Shown piece after piece: positions 14,898-23,012 of a stretch of DNA of 23,087 nt (its first letter is position 1; each line of letters begins with the position of its first letter). Source of the stretch: DASQHY01 sp036390175 (GTDB taxonomy: Bacteria > Acidobacteriota > Terriglobia > Acidiferrales > UBA7541); contig DASWCG010000365.1 in the NCBI GenBank assembly GCA_036390175.1, positions 1 to 23,087 on the forward strand, read 5' to 3'. The notes beneath the pieces were generated by a model. It ran no database searches, was not told the origin of the DNA, and saw only the letters and a list, made by a program, of their open reading frames with translations. Both the position numbers and the translations under genes were made by a program.

Positions 14898-15968
14898 TCA
14901 GCGCGAGAACCAGCCCTTCTTCGGCGGAGGCGGCAGAAGGACGGTGGCCGTCATCCCCGCAAACAACCGGCGGCCGGGGTTAGGCAGGGAAACTTTGATC
15001 GCAAAGGATTTGACGTCGCGCTTGGTTCTGCTGACGTCGCGCTGCGTGGCGAAGTCCGACTCGACGCCCTTGAAGAATACCTTGCCTTCGATGACGTCTC
15101 CCGACGGCAAGCGCACCCGCAGCACCTGGCCGAATTGAATCAGGTCAATGTAGGACTCTTCGACGTCGGCGCGCGCCCACAGATGATCCACATCAATGAT
15201 CGTGATGATGGGCGCGCCCGGCTGGACGACTTCGCCCTGCCGCGCCACGCGCACGGAAACAATCCCGTCCAGCGGGGCATAGATTTTCGTGTAGCTGAGC
15301 CGAGTCTCCGCTTCGTCTTTTGCCGCGCGGGCCTGCTGCAGCAGCGCCCGTGTGGACGCCACGGCGCTCTGCTGCACCTCCACCTGCTTGCGGTTCGCGC
15401 GCGCCACATCGAGAGCCGCAGCCTGCGCTCGTACCTGGTCCTCGAGCGATTTCACTGTGGCTTGCGAAGACTTGAGCGCCGCCTCGGCGTGGTCGCGGTC
15501 CTGCACCGGAGATACGCCGCCCTGCACCAACCCCACGGCACGCTTATAGTCCTGTTCGTTCTTGAGCAGGTCCGCGTGCGCGGATTCCAGCTGGGCTTTC
15601 GTCGCGGTGAGCGTGGCCTCGACGCGAGTCAGGTCGGCTCCCGTCTGTTCGTCGGTCCAGCCTTCGGTCCGGTGCGCCTGCGTGACCTGGGCTTCCAGGC
15701 TGCGGATGCTGGCGGCGGTGGAATCGCGTTGTGCCGCGAGTTCCGCGGTGTCCAGTTCGGCAACGAGCTGCCCCGCTTTGACCTCGGCGCCTTCCCCCAC
15801 CAGGAGGCGCTCGATCCGGCCGGTGATTTTCGCGCTCACGATAACTTCGTTGCCATCCACCACGCCGGTCAGCGGGATGTCGGAGCCTTTCGGTACGGTG
15901 ACGATGTACAGCACCAGGGCGACCAGGAACACGGCTCCGAGAAACATGAAGAAACGGGAGATATTCAT
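14898..15968 (-). CDS. HlyD-family membrane fusion (adaptor) protein
   Basis: 356 residues, ATG at 15968 with GAGG about 8 bases upstream. N-terminal membrane segment 5-24 (SRFFMFLGAVFLVALVLY), lipoyl-type half at about 42-75 (VDGNEVIVSAKITGRIERL), a long alanine/glutamate-rich coiled-coil hairpin (about 77-215), second lipoyl half with APLDGIVSVRVARQGEVV, and a beta-barrel. This is the EmrA/YbhG-like architecture that links an inner-membrane transporter to an outer-membrane channel. The window holds no TolC-like channel gene. First gene of the exporter operon; a candidate operator lies upstream. Confidence 0.93.
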   Translation of the reverse strand: MNISRFFMFLGAVFLVALVLYIVTVPKGSDIPLTGVVDGNEVIVSAKITGRIERLLVGEGAEVKAGQLVAELDTAELAAQRDSTAASIRSLEAQVTQAHRTEGWTDEQTGADLTRVEATLTATKAQLESAHADLLKNEQDYKRAVGLVQGGVSPVQDRDHAEAALKSSQATVKSLEDQVRAQAAALDVARANRKQVEVQQSAVASTRALLQQARAAKDEAETRLSYTKIYAPLDGIVSVRVARQGEVVQPGAPIITIIDVDHLWARADVEESYIDLIQFGQVLRVRLPSGDVIEGKVFFKGVESDFATQRDVSRTKRDVKSFAIKVSLPNPGRRLFAGMTATVLLPPPPKKGWFSR

Positions 15969-16014
15969 TCCAGCCTCATCCGAGCCTCGTAACCCGCAGG
16001 CGCGAATCCTTTAG

Positions 16015-16161
16015 TCTAACCTGAAAGCCGTACAATTTCTGTACACACCGGCTCGAAGAAACTTTCGTTCCGGACGGCCCGGGTGCGTCAGACTGCGGCA
16101 ATTCGCCCCGCAGGACGGCGGTTCTTCCGGAACTGTCTCGATCCAAGGGGGAGGGGAGAGC
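16015..16161. other. Intergenic region between ddl and the exporter operon
   Basis: About 150 bases following the ddl stop and preceding the HlyD start. It contains the inverted repeat at 16030-16044 and a pair of complementary eight-mers GTTCCGGA (16067-16074) and TCCGGAAC (16126-16133), 51 bases apart. No ORF or terminator with a T-run is evident. Confidence 0.4.
16030..16044. promoter_or_regulatory. Inverted repeat upstream of the exporter operon, possible operator
   Basis: GTACAATTTCTGTAC: perfect five-base arms with a five-base centre. It is 61 bases upstream of the HlyD ATG. The symmetry and position suit a dimeric repressor, for example a TetR- or MarR-type regulator, but none is encoded next to it. 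Confidence 0.3.
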
Positions 16162-17295
16162 CTACCCATCCAGCGCGCCGCCGGCGCCGGGCGGAAGCTC
16201 GATGGCGTATTTAGTGCGGGACTTTTCTTTGTGCTGCTCGAGGGCCAGCTCGATGAGGCGGTCCACCAGCTCGCGGTAACTGACGCCGCTCGCTTCCCAC
16301 ATCTTCGGGTACATGCTGATGGAAGTGAAGCCGGGGATGGTGTTGACCTCGTTGAGATAGATTTTGCGGCTGCGTTGTTCGAGGAAGAAATCCACGCGCG
16401 CCATGCCGCCCAGCTCCAGCACGCGAAACGCGCGAACGGCGTACTCCTGGAAGCGCTGCGTCTGTGCGGCGGAGAGTTTCGCGGGAATGTCGGTTCGTGT
16501 GCCCTCCTCCAGATACTTGGCTGTGTAGTCGTAGAATTCGCGGTGCGGCATGATCTCGCCGGGGACCGACGCGCGCGGGTCGTCGTTGCCCAGCACGGAG
16601 ACTTCGATTTCCCGCCCCCGGATGGCCCGCTCGACCATGATTTTCTGGGCGAACTCGGCGGCCAGGTCGAGTGCCGGACCGAACTCCTCGGCGCTGTGGA
16701 CTTTCGTCATCCCCACGGAAGAACCGAGCGTGGCCGGCTTGACGAACACCGGGTAGCGGAATTTCTTTTCCACCTCGCGGCGGACCTTCGCGGGGCCGCG
16801 CTCCCAGTCGCGCCGCGTCACGGCAATCCACGGAACGACCGGAATCTTCGCTTCCTTGCAAAGGCGCTTCTGGACGTCCTTGTCCATGCCGATGGCTGAA
16901 CCGAGCACGCCCGCTCCGACGTAGGGCAATCCGGCCAACTCCAGCAGACCCTGGATGGTGCCGTCTTCCCCGAACGTGCCGTGGAGCACCGGAAACACCA
17001 CGTCCACACGCAGCGAGCCCGCGCGGCTCCCGTCAAGCGGCATCAGCGCCGAAGCGTTGGGGTCGGCGGGCAACACCATGCGCTGGCCGCTCTTGAGCAC
17101 TTCGGGCAGCATCTTCGTCGCGCCCGTGCCGACGAGCCACTGGCCGTCCTTGCTGATGCCGATGGGCACCGTTTCGTATTTTTCGGGGTCGAGGCTGCGA
17201 ATTACGGTCGCTGCCGAAGCCAGCGACACTTCATGCTCGCCGGAGCGCCCGCCGAACAGCACGCCTACGCGCAGCCGTTTTTTTTCCGTTGTCAT
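16162..17295 (-). CDS. ddl: D-alanine--D-alanine ligase
   Basis: 377 residues, ATG at 17295. Joins two D-alanines with ATP for peptidoglycan precursors, in the cytoplasm. ATP-grasp protein with FGGRSGEHEVSLASA (14-28), HGTFGEDGTIQG (Glu/Asp near 109-120), KPATLGSSVGM, and the metal-binding end NEVNTIPGFTSISMYP. The YDYTAKYLEEG segment with the Tyr-Leu typical of D-Ala specificity argues against a VanA-type D-Ala-D-lactate ligase. Length agrees with DdlA (about 365). It is 11 bp downstream of the arginase stop and probably read from the same transcript; its ribosome-binding site is weak. Confidence 0.95.
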   Translation of the reverse strand: MTTEKKRLRVGVLFGGRSGEHEVSLASAATVIRSLDPEKYETVPIGISKDGQWLVGTGATKMLPEVLKSGQRMVLPADPNASALMPLDGSRAGSLRVDVVFPVLHGTFGEDGTIQGLLELAGLPYVGAGVLGSAIGMDKDVQKRLCKEAKIPVVPWIAVTRRDWERGPAKVRREVEKKFRYPVFVKPATLGSSVGMTKVHSAEEFGPALDLAAEFAQKIMVERAIRGREIEVSVLGNDDPRASVPGEIMPHREFYDYTAKYLEEGTRTDIPAKLSAAQTQRFQEYAVRAFRVLELGGMARVDFFLEQRSRKIYLNEVNTIPGFTSISMYPKMWEASGVSYRELVDRLIELALEQHKEKSRTKYAIELPPGAGGALDG

Positions 17296-17306
17296 TGCTT
17301 TGGCCG

Positions 17307-18218
17307 CTACAGAATTTTTTTACCCAGGCTGGACAGCACCAATTCTACTCCCAGAAGCGCGGTTGTGTTGTGCTCATCAATGACGGGATTGATTTCGACG
17401 ATTTCCAGCGACACCATGGCTTTGCTGTCGCAAATCATTTCCATGGCCAGGTGCGCCTCGCGGTAGGTGACGCCGCCGCGCACCGGCGTGCCGACTCCGG
17501 GCGCGTCCGTGGGGTCCACAAAGTCCATGTCCAGGCTGACGGCAATTCCATCGGTCTCGTCGGAGGCAACCCGCAGCGCCTCGCTCATCACCTCGCGCAT
17601 GCCGCGCTCGTCAATGTCGCGCATGGTGAAGACGTGCGCGCCGGACTCTTTCACCAGGCGTTTTTCTTTTGTGTCCAGGTCGCGCACACCCACCAGAGCG
17701 ACATTGCGCGGCTCCACTTTGGGCTTGAAACCTAACAACTCGACCAGCTCCGGCGCGCCGTAACCCATCACCGAGGCCAGCGGCATCCCGTGGACGTTCC
17801 CTGAAGGCGAGCTTTCGGGAGTGTTCATGTCGCCGTGCGCGTCGAGCCACACGTAGCCGACGCGCTTCTGCCGCGTGCGGTACGCCCCGGAAACACCTGA
17901 CACCACGCCGACGGCGATGGAGTGGTCGCCGCCCAGCACCACCGGCAGGAATCCTTCCTCCAGGGTCTTTTGCACCAACTCGGCAAGGCCGCGGCAGGTT
18001 TCGGCGATTTCGTTGAGATACTTGGCGCGCTTTTCGCCGTAGGGCTGCTCCTCAGGCTGCTTGACGAAAATGTTCCCGATGTCTTCGACCTGATGGCCGA
18101 GTTGCTTGATGCGCGCCTGCAATCCCGCGACGCGCAGCGCCGATGGGCCCATGTCCACCCCGCGGCGGCTCTGGCCAAGGTCCATCGGCACTCCGATGAT
18201 GCGCACTTTTTGCGGCAT
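17307..18218 (-). CDS. rocF: Arginase (RocF type)
   Basis: 303 residues, ATG at 18218. Hydrolyses L-arginine to ornithine and urea with a dinuclear manganese centre. Ligands visible: GGDHS (H99), DAHGD (D126, H128, D130) and DMDFVD (D230, D232). The substrate loop NTPESSPSGNVHGMPL (132-147) and DAPGVGTPVRGG (238-249) are typical of true arginases rather than agmatinases, which lack SGNVHGMPL. Length matches the family (about 300). Placed between asnS (56 bp) and ddl (11 bp). Alternative members such as formimidoylglutamase are unlikely given these motifs. Confidence 0.94.
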   Translation of the reverse strand: MPQKVRIIGVPMDLGQSRRGVDMGPSALRVAGLQARIKQLGHQVEDIGNIFVKQPEEQPYGEKRAKYLNEIAETCRGLAELVQKTLEEGFLPVVLGGDHSIAVGVVSGVSGAYRTRQKRVGYVWLDAHGDMNTPESSPSGNVHGMPLASVMGYGAPELVELLGFKPKVEPRNVALVGVRDLDTKEKRLVKESGAHVFTMRDIDERGMREVMSEALRVASDETDGIAVSLDMDFVDPTDAPGVGTPVRGGVTYREAHLAMEMICDSKAMVSLEIVEINPVIDEHNTTALLGVELVLSSLGKKIL

Positions 18219-18274
18219 AGATTGGTGACTAGTGACTGGTGGCTAGTGACCCGCAAATTGCGGGGTGCCAGCGA
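18219..18274. repeat. 14-bp tandem duplication followed by a 15-bp palindrome
   Basis: TGGTGACTAGTGAC (18223-18236) is repeated at 18237-18250 with one change (A to G). It is directly followed by CCCGCAAATTGCGGG (18250-18264), a perfect palindrome around a central A. Both lie in the 56-bp gap between asnS and the arginase gene. The palindrome can form a short hairpin in the mRNA; no T-run follows, so it does not look like a terminator. Confidence 0.6.
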
Positions 18275-19576
18275 CTAAGGATAGACCCGATAAATCATGC
18301 GAGGGAAGGGAATCACTTCCCGGATGTGCTCGGTTCCGCAAATCCACGCCACGGTGCGTTCGAGGCCCAGGCCAAAGCCGGCGTGCGGCACGCTGCCATA
18401 GCGGCGCAGGTCGAGGTACCACCGGAAAGCCTCTTCCGGCAGCTTGTTTTCGCGAATGCGTTTGAGCAGCAAATCGTAGTCCGCAACGCGCTCGCCGCCG
18501 CCGATGATTTCGCCGTAGCCTTCCGGCGCAAGCATGTCGAATCCCAATGCCAGGTCGGGCCGCTGGGCGTCAGGTTGCATGTAGAACGCTTTGATCGCAG
18601 CGGGGTAGCGATGCACCATCACCGGCCGGTCGTATTCGCTCGACAGGATGGTTTCTTCGTCGCCGCCAAAATCGTCGCCCCACTTCGCGGGGTTGCCGCG
18701 TTTCTGGAGGATTTGAATGGCCTCGTCGTAGCTGACCCGCGGGAAGGGCGGCTTCACGTTGGCGAGTTTGGCGGGCTCGCGCTTGAGTGTTTCCAACTCG
18801 CGAACGCGGTTTCTCAGCACCGACTGCACCATGTGGCTCACCAGGCCTTCCCCCAGCTCCATCATGTCGGCCAGGCGCGCGTAGGCGGCCTCGGGCTCCA
18901 GCATCCAGAATTCGGTCAGGTGGCGGCGCGTCTTGGATTTTTCGGCGCGGAACGTCGGCCCAAACGTGTACACCTTGCCGAGGGCCATCGCCGTCGCTTC
19001 GACGTATAGCTGGCCGGATTGCGTGAGGTAGGCCTTCTGGTCGTCAATGTACTGCACTTCGAACAGCGACGTGGTGCCCTCGCAGGCGGCCGGCGTGAAA
19101 ATGGGCGCCTCGGTGAGGGTGTACCCCCGCCCGTCCATGAACTCGTGCGCGGCGCGAACCGCTTCCGCGCGGATGCGCAGGATGGCGGCCTGGCGGGGCG
19201 TGCGGATCCACAAGTGCCTGTGGTCGAGCAGAAAGTCAACGCCGTGCTCTTTGAGTTGGATGGGATAGGGGTCATTTTCCGGCACGCGTTGCACCACTTC
19301 GATCCCCGTGATGCCGATTTCACAGCCGCCCGGCGCGCGCGGCTCCGCGCGGATTTTCCCCGTGACGATGACGCTGGACTCCTGCGTCAACCCGCGAAGC
19401 TGCTCGAATGCGGCGGGGTGCTCCTTCTGCGAGACCACGCCCTGGATGATTCCCGTGCCATCCCGAAAAATGGGAAACAGCAGTTTTCCCGATTCGCGCA
19501 GGTTGTAAAGCCAGCCGCGGAGGGTGACCTCCTGCCCGGCGTGCTCGGCCGCGGTTTCGATGGAGACAACGGTCAT
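18275..19576 (-). CDS. asnS: Asparaginyl-tRNA synthetase
   Basis: 433 residues, ATG at 19576, overlapping the upstream isomerase stop by four bases (ATGA). Class II synthetase: N-terminal OB-fold anticodon-binding domain (about 14-100, LRGWLYNLRESGKLLFPIFR), motif 2 FRAEKSKTRRHLTEFWMLEP, motif 3 GFGLGLERTVAW and the AsnRS-like ending IPFPRMIYRVYP. FWMLEPE and the missing GAD insertion separate it from bacterial AspRS; an archaeal-type AspRS is less likely. Cytoplasmic, charges tRNA-Asn with asparagine. Presence of a dedicated AsnRS suggests direct charging rather than only the transamidation route. Confidence 0.93.
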   Translation of the reverse strand: MTVVSIETAAEHAGQEVTLRGWLYNLRESGKLLFPIFRDGTGIIQGVVSQKEHPAAFEQLRGLTQESSVIVTGKIRAEPRAPGGCEIGITGIEVVQRVPENDPYPIQLKEHGVDFLLDHRHLWIRTPRQAAILRIRAEAVRAAHEFMDGRGYTLTEAPIFTPAACEGTTSLFEVQYIDDQKAYLTQSGQLYVEATAMALGKVYTFGPTFRAEKSKTRRHLTEFWMLEPEAAYARLADMMELGEGLVSHMVQSVLRNRVRELETLKREPAKLANVKPPFPRVSYDEAIQILQKRGNPAKWGDDFGGDEETILSSEYDRPVMVHRYPAAIKAFYMQPDAQRPDLALGFDMLAPEGYGEIIGGGERVADYDLLLKRIRENKLPEEAFRWYLDLRRYGSVPHAGFGLGLERTVAWICGTEHIREVIPFPRMIYRVYP

Positions 19577-20457
19577 CGAGCCTTTCGGTTGAGTCCTTCG
19601 AATTTGTCGAACACCCCGCGTGCTGCGGCCAGCGTGCTGGTCACCGCTCCCGCGTCCGGGTAGCCCGAAGCGCTTGACGGCAGTTCCTTGAGCTCCAGCA
19701 CCAGAGGCAGGTCGCCGGCTGGGGCCCCGCGCAGCAGTTTCAGCGCTGCGTTCCAGTCGATCGTGCCGGCATAGGGGAGCAGGTGCTCGTCCTTTTCGCC
19801 GTGATTGTCGTGGACGTGCGTTGTGGCGGTGAGCTCGCGCATCACTTCAAAGCATTTCGCCACGCGCTCTTCCGGAGTCCCTTCTTCCAGGTTGGCGTGG
19901 CCCACGTCGAAGCACAATTTGAGTCCGGTGAGGCGCGTTTCTTCGATGAAGGCGCGCAGCGTCGAGGGCGCGCCCATTTCGTTTGTGGTGTTTTCCAGCG
20001 CGATCGTGACGCCGCGCTGCTTGGCGAAAATCACCAGATGTTCGAGCGAGCTGAACGCGGCGTCGCGCGTGCGGGCGTCCAGGGTTTCGCGCGGAGCTCC
20101 CAGATGCTGCACCAGAAATGGAAACGGCGCTTTCTCGGCAAGGTCGAGCGCGCGCTTGATTTCATCCACGGCGTCAAGGCGCCGGACGCGCTCGGGGTCG
20201 CACAGCGAAAGCGGAACGCCGCTCTCGCGCCCGGGGAGAAAGTCGCGCCCCGTGGGCGAATGGAACGAATGAAGTCTGAGGTTGTTTGCGGCGAGAGCGC
20301 CGGCCAGTTCGTTCACGTCCGGCGGCGAATCGTAATCGAAATGGTTTCGCCCGCCGTAGAGCTCGATGGCGGTGAACTCCGCCCCGGCGATTTCTCCGAG
20401 GAGCGGCGCCGTCAGCTTGCGATTGGCAAAGATGTATGTGGAAAGGACCCGTTGCAT
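19573..20457 (-). CDS. Sugar phosphate isomerase/epimerase-like TIM-barrel protein
   Basis: 294 residues from the ATG at 20457; the frame is open to 20541 but that would add 28 basic residues overlapping ggt. TIM-barrel motifs of the AP-endonuclease-2/xylose-isomerase-like family: LHSFHSPTG, IALENTTNEMG (acidic metal ligand E), LCFDVGHANLEEG (D and H) and THVHDNHGEKDEHL (H, D, H), i.e. a divalent-metal site. Reaction unknown: family members isomerise or epimerise sugars, or act on inosose or hydroxypyruvate. Seven bp after ggt and overlapping asnS by four bases, so translationally coupled to both. Confidence 0.87.
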   Translation of the reverse strand: MQRVLSTYIFANRKLTAPLLGEIAGAEFTAIELYGGRNHFDYDSPPDVNELAGALAANNLRLHSFHSPTGRDFLPGRESGVPLSLCDPERVRRLDAVDEIKRALDLAEKAPFPFLVQHLGAPRETLDARTRDAAFSSLEHLVIFAKQRGVTIALENTTNEMGAPSTLRAFIEETRLTGLKLCFDVGHANLEEGTPEERVAKCFEVMRELTATTHVHDNHGEKDEHLLPYAGTIDWNAALKLLRGAPAGDLPLVLELKELPSSASGYPDAGAVTSTLAAARGVFDKFEGLNRKAR

Positions 20458-20464
20458 GGGGCGG

Positions 20465-22297
20465 TCAGTATCCTTTGGCGGAGCCTTCGTCGCGCGGGTC
20501 GGCCGCGCCGAGCCGCTGGCCCGTGCGCGGGTCAATGCCAATCGCGTTCACCAGTCCGAGATGACCGCGCCGGGTGAGTTTGTGACCCCGCGCCTCGAGT
20601 GCTTTGACCAGTTCGTCCGGGAACGATTCCTCGAGGAAAAGAGTGTCCGGCAGCCACTGGTGATGGAACCGGGGCGCGTTGATGGCCGCCTGCGCTTCCA
20701 TGCCCAGCCGCATCCAGTCCAGAACGCTCAGCAGCGTCACGGAAATAATTGTGGGTCCCCCGGGAGAGCCGGTGACGAAGCTCAGCTTGCCGTTGCGCAG
20801 CAGAATCGTCGGGGTCATCGAGCTGAGCGGGCGCTTGCCGGGGGCGATGGCGTTCGCCTCCGACTGCATCAGGTCAAACAGCTTGTTCGGAACGCCGGGC
20901 TGAGTGGTGAAGTCGTCCATCTCGTCATTCAGCAGAAATCCCGCCGAGCAAGTTACGCCCGAGCCGTAGCTGTTGTTCAGCGTGTAGGTGGTGGCGACAG
21001 CATTCCCCGCGGCGTCCACGACGGAGTAGTGCGTCGTGTTGTGGCCCTCGGTCGGGCTGACCGCCATGCGCCCCGGCGAAGTGTCCCGCGGCAGTCCACT
21101 GCCGCTGCCGCCGGCGGCTGGAGCGTCAAACGGCGCGGGATTGCCGGCGCGCACGGTCTGGCTTGAGGAAGCATGCAACGCGTCAATGCTCGCAAATAAC
21201 TCCCGGGCGTAGCGCGGATCGGTGAGTCCCTGAACGGGCACGTGCGCGAAATCGGGATCGGCAAGATAGACTGCGCGATCGGCGAACACCCGCCGCATTG
21301 TTTCCGCGACCATGTGCACCGACTGTGCGTCATCCCACGACTTCAGCGGCACGCCGTCCAGCATATTCAGCGCTTCGATCATGGCCACGCCCCCGGAGCT
21401 TGGCGGCGGGCTGCTGATGACCTCCCACCGGGCATCGCCTGCCTGGTAGCTCGCGCGCAGAGGCTCACGCACCCTCACTTTGTAATTGGCCAAGTCCTCG
21501 AGCGTGATCGGCCCATTCATCCGTTCCATCTCGCTCGCGAGCTTCCGGGCCGTTTCGCCCCGGTAGAACTCCGCGCTTCCGTATCGGGCGATGCGCTTGA
21601 GCGTTGCGGCAAGCTCCGGCTGACGCAGGATTTCGCCCGGCTGATACAACGCCCCGTCTTTCAAAAAGATTCTCTTGCTCGTGGGAAACCGCTCGAGCAG
21701 GCTGCGGTGGGCCGCGAGTTCGCGCGCCAGCTTTTCGCTGACCGGGAAACCCTGCTCGGCGAGGCGCATCGCAGGCGCCATCACCTGCGCCAGCGTCAGC
21801 TTGCCGTACTTCTTCAGCGCCAACTCCAGCCCCGCCACCGTCCCCGGGACGCCCGCCGAGCGGTAGCCAATCGTCGCCGCGTCGCCGTCGAGCGTGCCGT
21901 CGGGGAGGATGTACATGTCGCGCGAGGAGCGGCCGGGCGCGACTTCGCGGAAATCAAGAAATGTCGTGCGCCCGTCACTCAGCCGCACCAGCATAAAACC
22001 GCCGCCGCCCAGGTTTCCGGCCCTTGGCCCCACCACCGCCAGAGCAAAACCCACGGCCACGGCCGCGTCCACGGCATTCCCGCCTTTTTTGAGGATTTCT
22101 ACTCCCGCCGCGGAGGCCAGAGGCTCGTCGGAGGCGACCATGGCTTTGGCGCCGCGCACGGCCTGCGCGGGCCAAGCCGCCGGAGGTGTCGCCGGCTTCG
22201 GCGCATTCCGTTCGCTGCCCGTTTGGCTACGCGAAGCTGCCGGCCAGCACCAAGCTGCGCAAATCAGGATTGCTAGTGCTGTGATTTTCGAACGCAT
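20465..22297 (-). CDS. ggt: Gamma-glutamyltranspeptidase precursor
   Basis: 610 residues from ATG 22297, chosen because it opens a signal peptide (MRSKITALAILICAAWCWPA, cleavage near 22-25); the open frame to 22435 has no such feature. Transfers or hydrolyses the gamma-glutamyl group of glutathione and related compounds outside the cytoplasm. Self-cleavage site: T421 in GHNTTHYSVVD, the nucleophile of the small subunit, supported by EALNMLDG, NNSYGSG (441-447) and GSPGGPTIIS further on. Substrate-binding PRAGNLGGGGFML at 91-103 also matches. Length fits (about 580). No clear Shine-Dalgarno. The gene is followed closely by the isomerase. Confidence 0.94.
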   Translation of the reverse strand: MRSKITALAILICAAWCWPAASRSQTGSERNAPKPATPPAAWPAQAVRGAKAMVASDEPLASAAGVEILKKGGNAVDAAVAVGFALAVVGPRAGNLGGGGFMLVRLSDGRTTFLDFREVAPGRSSRDMYILPDGTLDGDAATIGYRSAGVPGTVAGLELALKKYGKLTLAQVMAPAMRLAEQGFPVSEKLARELAAHRSLLERFPTSKRIFLKDGALYQPGEILRQPELAATLKRIARYGSAEFYRGETARKLASEMERMNGPITLEDLANYKVRVREPLRASYQAGDARWEVISSPPPSSGGVAMIEALNMLDGVPLKSWDDAQSVHMVAETMRRVFADRAVYLADPDFAHVPVQGLTDPRYARELFASIDALHASSSQTVRAGNPAPFDAPAAGGSGSGLPRDTSPGRMAVSPTEGHNTTHYSVVDAAGNAVATTYTLNNSYGSGVTCSAGFLLNDEMDDFTTQPGVPNKLFDLMQSEANAIAPGKRPLSSMTPTILLRNGKLSFVTGSPGGPTIISVTLLSVLDWMRLGMEAQAAINAPRFHHQWLPDTLFLEESFPDELVKALEARGHKLTRRGHLGLVNAIGIDPRTGQRLGAADPRDEGSAKGY

Positions 22298-22361
22298 GGG
22301 AAACAATTGACTGTAAGCGAATCGCCCGAGGGCGTCAAGGCGAGGCGGTATTTGGTGTGAG

Positions 22362-23012
22362 CTATTTGATTTCAACTGCCCGGTCGAGCGAATCCACGAG
22401 TTCCTTCCAGTAATCATCACCGGCCAGAGGAGCAAATATCATTACTGTGTAGGCGTTGTAGCCCCTCTTCATCATGAGCATGACCATCCGCGACGGCTTG
22501 CCGTCCACTCCGCTCAGGGCGTATTCGAAAATCATACGGCGCGCTGCTTGACCGTTCACATCCAAGCTGTCCTGGCCGACCAGCTTGAAGCGCGCTCCTT
22601 TGACAAGACCAAACATCGTAACGCCCGCTAGTTGGTCCAGCGTTTGTTGCGGAGAACTGAACTGCACCCGGAAGGTTGCGTAAGCCCCGTTATTGGGTTG
22701 CTGCAGGGCGCAATAATTCGCGATGGGTGCTTGCGCTTGCACCCATCGGCCGGGCAAGCGCAGCGCAACTCCGTAAGCAGGATTGCGGTATACCGATTCG
22801 GCGTCTCCGGCAACGAAGGTGGCCTGGGACTGATCAATGTTCAAATAGCGACGCGAGTACCAGGAACCCGCGCGGTAGAGCGCATACGCGCCTACAGCAA
22901 GAATCGCAATTCCTGAGAAAACCAGAATGAGGATAATCGTGCGCCGATTGCTCGTAGGTTTGGCCTTGGGCGGCGGATAGGGTTGCGCAATCGGACTCGG
23001 GAAAAGGCTCAT
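22362..23012 (-). CDS. Membrane-anchored protein of unknown function
   Basis: 216 residues, ATG at 23012 without an obvious ribosome-binding site. A proline-rich N-terminus (PSPIAQPYPPPKAKP, 5-19) precedes one membrane helix (about 25-47, TIILILVFSGIAILAVGAYAL). The remaining roughly 165 residues look like an extracytoplasmic alpha/beta domain (YRNPAYGVALRLPGRWV; later MVMLMMKRGYNAYTVMIFAP) of the PsbP/DUF1795-like style, in which a YGV-LP-W segment followed by a helix is common. This family call is a feeling, not a firm match. Its stop is 64 bp before the ggt start, so it may be first in that operon. Confidence 0.78.
   Translation of the reverse strand: MSLFPSPIAQPYPPPKAKPTSNRRTIILILVFSGIAILAVGAYALYRAGSWYSRRYLNIDQSQATFVAGDAESVYRNPAYGVALRLPGRWVQAQAPIANYCALQQPNNGAYATFRVQFSSPQQTLDQLAGVTMFGLVKGARFKLVGQDSLDVNGQAARRMIFEYALSGVDGKPSRMVMLMMKRGYNAYTVMIFAPLAGDDYWKELVDSLDRAVEIK

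Noticed and set aside
12867..15992. Three long plus-strand frames (about 408, 416 and 378 residues)
   Set aside because: Antisense to the exporter permease, ATPase and HlyD genes, which are all complete and motif-bearing.
16067..16133. GTTCCGGA/TCCGGAAC inverted repeat as a terminator after ddl
   Set aside because: The arms are 51 bases apart, contain a self-palindromic TCCGGA core and are not followed by a T-run.
16162..17295. VanA-type D-Ala-D-lactate ligase (resistance)
   Set aside because: The YLE segment expected for D-Ala-D-Ala ligases is present, and no vanH/vanX neighbours are seen.
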